Assembly (NCBI GenBank): GCA_037179335.1
Contig: JAKZHN010000047.1
Location: forward strand, 62,001-126,000
DNA length: 64,000 nucleotides
Direction of reading: 5' to 3'
DNA from: Cyclaneusma minus
Lineage: Eukaryota; Ascomycota; Leotiomycetes; Marthamycetales; Marthamycetaceae
Made by a program: the position numbers and the translations under genes. The stretch's first letter is position 1, and each line of letters starts with the position of its first letter. Shown here piece by piece: positions 58,727 to 64,000 of the stretch. The notes below the pieces were generated by a model. That model did not search any database. It was given only the letters and a program-made list of their open reading frames with translations, and had not been told where the DNA came from.

Positions 58727-58805
58727 AATGGGATTGCGCTAGAAGGGTAGCCTTTAGACAAAGCTAGCAAGCTAGAGGTCCGGGGTTCAACTCCCCGGGG
58801 AGCCT
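58727..58805 (+). ncRNA. tRNA-derived sequence with A and B boxes
   Basis: TTTAGCGCAATGG (A box) and GGGGTTCAACTCCCC (B box in a perfect T stem) are about 50 nt apart. The 3' acceptor strand GGGAGCC has no 5' partner. It is a tRNA pseudogene or SINE head. Confidence 0.5.
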
Positions 58806-58869
58806 GGGGCTTTTCCGGAACACCTAACCCGCTGACCCTAACCAATATATACCCCCTAGATCAGGGCTT

Positions 58870-60718
58870 TTAATAGTTTGAACCAGTTCAGTTTGAGAGT
58901 AAAACTGAATTGCTAGTTTAGTTCAAGGATTAAACTGAACTGAAATTGCCAATTTAGGGGATAAACTAACCAGTTCAGTTTGAACTGCAGTTTGTGTTTT
59001 TATACCCGGATTTTTATTATTCCGGGCTAAGAAATTCGGATTTTTTTTATTCCGGATAAGAAATCCAGAGTTTCTTTATTCCGGGCCAAAAACCCCGGGT
59101 TTGTTTCACCCGAGGGATAGTGTTTTTAAATTTTCGAAATTCCGAAAAAGAACTTTCAAAATTATCCAAACTGCCAGTTTAGTTTGGGTCCAAAACTATT
59201 AGGAGCCCTGCCCTAGATCATATAAGAATGGCCCTTACCAACTAACCACATGGGGCCGCGCCCTTTCATCATACTCCCCCGACCCAACCTAACCCTAACC
59301 CAACCCGTAGACGGCGGCGCAAGGCTCATTCAATTTAGAAGCCATTTGCCACCCTCTACCATACCCAGCATCACATCTCGCACCTCGCCTTTCATTTTCC
59401 CAGGCTATCCCAGCTCACCTTCCCACTCACCATTTCCCAGGTACCTAGGTTGTTTCCGTCCACATCTAACTCGAACTCTGCACATATCGTCCAGCAGAAT
59501 TCCGCCAGCACGAAGTATCGAGCGCACCGACATTCTCACGCCAAATCCATCGAGCTAAACGCACCACCACCCCTTGCTCGTTAGTCGTTTGAGCTAGCGC
59601 AGTCTAGATATTCTTTGATGAAGCTAAGCTTTGAAGCTCGCCCGTTGTAGTTTGGACTTTTATTCCTAGCTTCCAGCGGGCTACTGATAGGGTAGCTACC
59701 TAGAATCTATATCGATTTCTATGTCTTTAGACCCTCTGACAGAATCGGGCGGGGAAGTTATTTTAATAATTGCTTGCCGAACCGTATATACATGAAGTGG
59801 TTTTATATAGGACGAGTTATTTTACAGCGCGTGGCCCGGGGGGTAACGGCCCGATGCAAGGGAGCTTGCAGGTAACTCGCAAACGAGGAAATTGAGCTCA
59901 AAAGATTGCCATTACCCCTTCTCTCCCTTTCTCCTTTATTTCCATCGATTTAGAGCTATTAGGTGTTTTTATTTTCACCCTCCCTGTTGCAACACCGACA
60001 TGGTCAGCCAGTGGTGGCCCGTGTGCCACCTCCCTGATCATGACCACCATGTCTACCCAGGGCCTCAGGCCACCACGCTAAGCCATGGGGATATCTACCT
60101 ACGCTTCCCTGGGAGCTCTTCTATAGACAAGACTCAACTATAAAATATACTCGTTACCTGCTAGCTTTGTTTGTTACTCTTTAAATGATCACTTTATTCT
60201 ACCCTCTTGATACCAATACTCCCACCTCCCTTATACATAGTAATTTAGCTCCTCACATATCTAGCGGCCAATTCAGCTTTCAGCACCCTCTCCGCCCTCC
60301 TCGCAATCAGAAAAAGAAAAAAAAAAAGGCTTGGGCATAAAGAAAAGAACTCCCAAAGCTTCAAATCAAAACTGCTTCCGCCAAACACTAATCCCTCCAT
60401 CATATAACAAGCAGAATGACATACAAGCCTAGCCTCGCAATAAATACACCTCGATATAAGTAAAAAATTCAAACAACAACGCCCAATTGGCAAACGCGCA
60501 AACCTCCAGCGCCGAATCAAAATACCTGTGTCGCTTGCTTGGAACCTGTCGGTTAGTGGCCTCACTATTGAGCCTTATACATACATACACGAGAGTCCCT
60601 GCGCTAGTTTAGCACTTTTCGCTGCTGTGCTGCCAAGCTATTCCTCAGCTAGCCTTCCCAACACATGCCCCCACCGCCCCCAACCCCGCCTGATTTCCTC
60701 CTGCAACCCCCCTACCCC
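58870..60718. other. Repeat-rich, no supported gene
   Basis: Diverged internal repeats lie at 58890-59190 (CAGTTTGAACTG-type palindromes, TTTATTCCGGGY units), with another short CCTAACCCTAACCC tract near 59286. The pyrimidine-rich tract at 60670-60830 overlaps the end of the KMO gene, and its plus-strand frame is an artefact. Confidence 0.45.
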
Positions 60719-62496
60719 CTACCTCCTCCCCCACCACCACCTCCCCACCACCGCCAAGCTCCCCACAACCCCCACAACCCCCCCACCCACCCCCCACCCC
60801 AACACCCACCCCTGCCACTCACTCCTCCTCCTCACCTCCCCATACCTCTCATTCCCAAAACTAACCATCGAATACTTCGTCCTCACGCCCAACCCAGGCA
60901 CACTCACACTAAGCCACTCTTCCACCTTCTTCCTCACCAGATACCTCACACTCACTACACTACTGCGCATTTCTTCGTAGTTTTCTAGCGCTAGATCGTT
61001 GATGGCGTGGGCGTCGGGTGTGCGCGTGGAAGAGTATTCGGATAGGGCTTTTGCGAGGTATTTTTGCTGCTGGCACGAAGCTTCATCACTGCTGCTTTGA
61101 CTGAGAGGTTGTGTTTGTTCTTTGGAGAGGGTGTGGATGTGGCGATCGAGTGTCTCGAATAAGATGCGCACGTCTTCGAGGCCGGCGTTCATGCCTTGGC
61201 CGTAGAAGGGGACCATGGCGTGGGCGGCGTCGCCGAGGATGACGGCGGAGGAGGAAAAGTGGTAGGGGGTGCATTTGATGCTGATGAGGGGGAGGTGCGG
61301 GTTGGTTTTGAAGGAGGCGATGAGGGCGGAGGGGGGGATGAGGGAGGTGACGCCGGGGAAGTGCGTGTCGAAGAAGGAGGGGAGGGTGGAGGGGTGGAGG
61401 GAGAGGTGGGCGAAGTGGGAGGAGGGGAGGAAGAGGGTGCAGGTGAAGGAACCGTCCTGGGTGGTTTTGTTAGTCGGGTTGTATGCAACGAGGATGTGGA
61501 AAGAAGGTTGAGACAGGAGATTGAAGAGGAACTTGAAGATAAACTTGAAGGGGAAATAGAAAAGGAACTAGAAGATGAGTTCGGAGGGGAACTAGAAGGG
61601 GAACTAGAAGAGGAACTTGAAGAGGCACTAGAAGAGGAACTAGAAGAGGAACTTGAAGATGAAATCAAAGATGAACTCGAAGGGGAACTAGGAGAGGAAC
61701 TAGAAGACGAAAATGAAAATCAACTCAAAAAGGGACTTGGAGTATGGCTCAAAAAACTCACGGTGCTAGGAATCGCAATAAACATAAACTCCTTCCCCGG
61801 CCAAATATGCAAATGATGTGGCGAGATCCTCCACCTCTCCTCCCCCACCTCCTCCCTCGGCGCAATCCGAAACTCGCACCAAAGCGTATCAATATACTCC
61901 TGCTGATAATCCACCCTCGCAAATTTCATCATATGATACCTCACAGCCGAATGCGCACCGTCGGCGCCGATGATCAGGTCGAAGCGCGTGGAGATCTCGC
62001 TGGCGCGGCCGGTCGAGTGCACGCTGCGGTCTTCGAGCCAGGCGGTTTTTTTGCCAAGGTCGGCGCCGGTTAGTTTGTGAGAGAAGAAGAGGGTGACGTT
62101 GGGCATGGATTCGAGCTCGTCGAGGAGGCGTTTGTTGAGGCCGTTGCGGTCGACGGCGTAGATGCACTGGGGTTGGGGTTAGTTTGATTTGCATAGGAAT
62201 TATTTAAAATAGTTGTAGAAGCTACAATTATCGTGAAGGAATTGATTGAAAACAAGGGGATATGAAAGAAAGACACACTCTTCCGTGGACATCGTAGTCT
62301 TGGGATTTCTCGTAAAGCTCGCCGTTCTTGCTGCGGCCGTGGATCATTCGCCCACGCATGTTGAGCGTTTCTTTCATGATGCTGTCTATGAGACCGTCTC
62401 GCTCGGCGTGTGCAAGGGCGGTGATGCCTCGGACGGAGAGGGCGAGGTTGATGGATTTGGTGAAGTTGAGCGGGATGGTAGATGGATCTCGAAGGT
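60719..62496 (-). CDS. Kynurenine 3-monooxygenase, first exon not found
   Basis: The exons seen are 62279-62496, 61762-62166 and 60719-61456. The first visible residues after the acceptor (branch point GCTAAC, CACCAAG) are DLRDPSTIPLNFTKSINLALS, followed by MRGRMIHG and YDVHGR. IYAVDRNGLNKRLLDEL, GADGAHSAVRY, YQQEYIDTLWCEF, LHIWPGKEFMFIAIPS and GDAAHAMVPFYGQGMNAGLED come next, the last being the second FAD motif. A hydrophobic C-terminus fits the outer-mitochondrial-membrane anchor. The enzyme hydroxylates kynurenine with NADPH and FAD in tryptophan catabolism. The exon with the N-terminal GxGxxG FAD loop is absent from the next 1.5 kb, so the gene is either 5'-truncated or has an unusually long first intron reaching past the window. 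Confidence 0.85.
61500..61735. repeat. Minisatellite inside KMO intron
   Basis: Plus-strand GAACTAGAAGAG/GAACTTGAAGAG units repeat through most of the 305-nt intron 61457-61761. This intron is several times longer than most in the window. Confidence 0.8.
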
Positions 62497-62732
62497 CTTG
62501 GTGATGAGTTAGCTAGATTCTTTATAGAAGGAGTTGGCATAGAAGCAGTTTGGAGAAAGGAAAGCACCGAGAACGCCAGTAGTTTTCGCAAATGCATGGC
62601 TATGTCTCACGAAAACTTTCATGAGCGAAACGATGCTACACTTCGAGGCATGCGATTCTTGAACTTGGACGTACTGCAGTGGGGACGAATCGGACATTTT
62701 CCGAGGAACCCGAGGTCAGAGAGATCAAATTC

Positions 62733-62883
62733 CAGCGCAGCGAGACACGGGGGTCTGGGGGCTGCCCCCCAGAAATGTATGCGTGTAGACAATGCAATAT
62801 GTTTGCAGCCTCGAACTCCAGTCTCGAGAGGGGCATACTTTCTGTGGGCCAGCCCCCAGACCCCCGTTGCTCGCTGCGCTCGA
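62733..62883. repeat. Inverted pair of a dispersed GC-rich repeat
   Basis: A 40-bp block (GCGCAGCGAGACACGGGGGT then CTGGGGGCTGCCCCCC) at 62733-62772 recurs in reverse complement at 62843-62883. A third direct copy is at 63943-63987. The inverted pair could form a hairpin with a 70-nt loop. Confidence 0.8.
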
Positions 62884-63540
62884 TCTGCTTCGGAAAGAGA
62901 AATCTTGGGGCAAAGTAGCTCTTCCCCGCTCCTCCACGGAATCTTGAGAAGCTTTGGCTGCAGGCCTTGGGCGAATGCTGAGAGACTTCACATGCAAAGA
63001 GACTTCAGAGGAGCGACCGAACGTGCAACTGGAGGTATTCTCGGCTTGCAGATGACAGACCACCAAAGCAAGTCAATGTTCATCCCCGCTCGTGTCTGCC
63101 GATTGATGACGGATATGACAATGTGTACCGTCTCAGGCTGACCCTCATTCAGAGGCATCGCTTGTATAGGTGCTGGAAATGCCGAGGTCGCACCCACGGT
63201 CACAAAAACCCAGAGCACCTTCGGGGTTTGTGCAGACTAGCACCCTATGACCATGGGGATTTGGAAAACGGGAAACCGGGGTAGAAGCCGAGAAAATCAG
63301 GGTAACAACAGAGTGGAAGTCATGGAATCGGATCATAGGTCTAGCCAAATTGCTCAAACCAGCCCGTGTAAAAATGTCAAGCAGAAGGGCAAGTCTGACA
63401 TGACCAGACACTGTGCTTGTTGTTTCCCCACAGAAAGATCCATGGGGAAGGCAGCGATCCTTGTCGCAAACATGGAAGGACAAAGCCCAGGCTGAACAGG
63501 ACGTCTGATGTGTGATATACACAAGAAGTGTTCACCCGGA

Positions 63541-63942
63541 ATTTCCGAGCTTTCAGGACAGCAGGTGAATCCATCCTTTCCAGAATCCCAAAGACTTCAG
63601 TCTCCCATTTCTGCAGACTGTCGCTTGTGACAAAGGGACAGAGCGAGCACTGGGAAAAGCTTGAGAGCGCCCGCTTGTAGGCGAACAACGACTTTCCGTA
63701 TACAGTATTGCCGTACCAAAATAAGATTCGCTTGGCGAGAGAAAGGGAAAGCTCGGGTTTGCAAAAAGGAGGCATCGCATGACCACTCGGTCACAAAATT
63801 CTCGGCTTCGAGGACAGCAAGGGAATCTGTTTCTCCCAGCATCCCAAAACTTCAGTCTTCAAATTCCAACGACTGCCTGCTTCTGACAAAGTGACAGACT
63901 GGTCACCGGGAGAAGTTTGACAGTACCCGCTCGTAGCTGAGA
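63541..63942. repeat. Tandem 252-bp-spaced degenerate repeat
   Basis: 63541-63690 and 63793-63942 are diverged direct copies (shared AGGACAGCA, CCCAAA-ACTTCAGTCT, TGACAAAG-GACAGA, CCCGCT blocks). The second copy runs into the dispersed repeat at 63943. No coding function is supported. Confidence 0.7.
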
Positions 63943-63987
63943 ATCGAGCGCAGCGAGCCACGGGGGTCCGGGGGCTGGCCCCCGGGA
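63943..63987. repeat. Third copy of the dispersed GC-rich repeat
   Basis: Direct copy of the 62733 block, ending GGGGGCTGGCCCCCGGG, at the window edge. Confidence 0.8.
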
Positions 63988-64000
63988 AGTACACTCCTCT

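Noticed and set aside
61196..61816. 206-codon plus-strand frame, extremely Glu/Leu-rich
   Set aside because: It lies antisense to KMO coding sequence and to the minisatellite in its intron; the KMO motifs on the other strand are unambiguous.

Overview
The window is nuclear DNA of a filamentous ascomycete (Pezizomycotina). Genes carry many short GT-AG introns, mostly 42-120 nt. Families typical of these fungi are present: a Zn2Cys6/AflR-type regulator, microsomal P450s, a highly reducing polyketide synthase, DHA2-type MFS proteins, rhodopsin-domain (SAT4/PTH11-like) membrane proteins, Erv14 and a DUF4267 protein. I cannot fix the genus. Exon models were built by hand from reading frames, splice consensus and family motifs. 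Where I give an exact protein length, the summed exons are divisible by three.

Region 1 (1-16.9 kb) is a sesquiterpenoid-type biosynthetic cluster. It holds the C-terminal part of a P450 cut by the window edge, an AflR-type Zn2Cys6 regulator, an AT-rich island, a decayed rhodopsin-domain gene, a class I sesquiterpene synthase (DDELE and NDIFSFEKE motifs), three short-chain dehydrogenases and two complete P450s. The expected logic is cyclisation of farnesyl diphosphate followed by repeated oxidation and reduction.

Region 2 (17-28 kb) is gene-poor and repeat-marked. It contains a 19-bp minisatellite, remnants of a DH/RhoGEF-like gene, and three tandem minus-strand paralogues of an unrecognised small-protein family. 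They share an HxCGFDxCD motif, a matching intron position and, for two of them, a TATA-like box exactly 162 bp upstream of the ATG. One copy is intact (300 aa), one is frameshifted by a 13-bp tandem duplication, and one is broken at several points.

Region 3 (28.7-35.9 kb) holds an intact DUF4267 gene, a 612-bp MITE with perfect 17-bp terminal inverted repeats flanked by TA and with a smaller element nested inside, an MFS pseudogene, tRNA-Thr(AGU) with an intron, several tRNA-like relics, and the conserved secretory gene ERV14.

Region 4 (36.9-57.5 kb) is a second cluster. It contains a 2,641-aa fully reducing PKS (KS-AT-DH-MT-ER-KR-ACP), a divergent FSH1/LovG-type hydrolase, an ACC-synthase-like PLP aminotransferase, an MFS exporter and two rhodopsin-domain membrane proteins. 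It has no P450 and no evident regulator of its own.

Region 5 (57.5-64 kb) is repeat-rich. A 607-bp inverted-repeat element sits between telomere-like 9-bp arrays. It is followed by kynurenine 3-monooxygenase lacking a visible first (FAD-binding) exon and by a block of dispersed and tandem repeats up to the window end.
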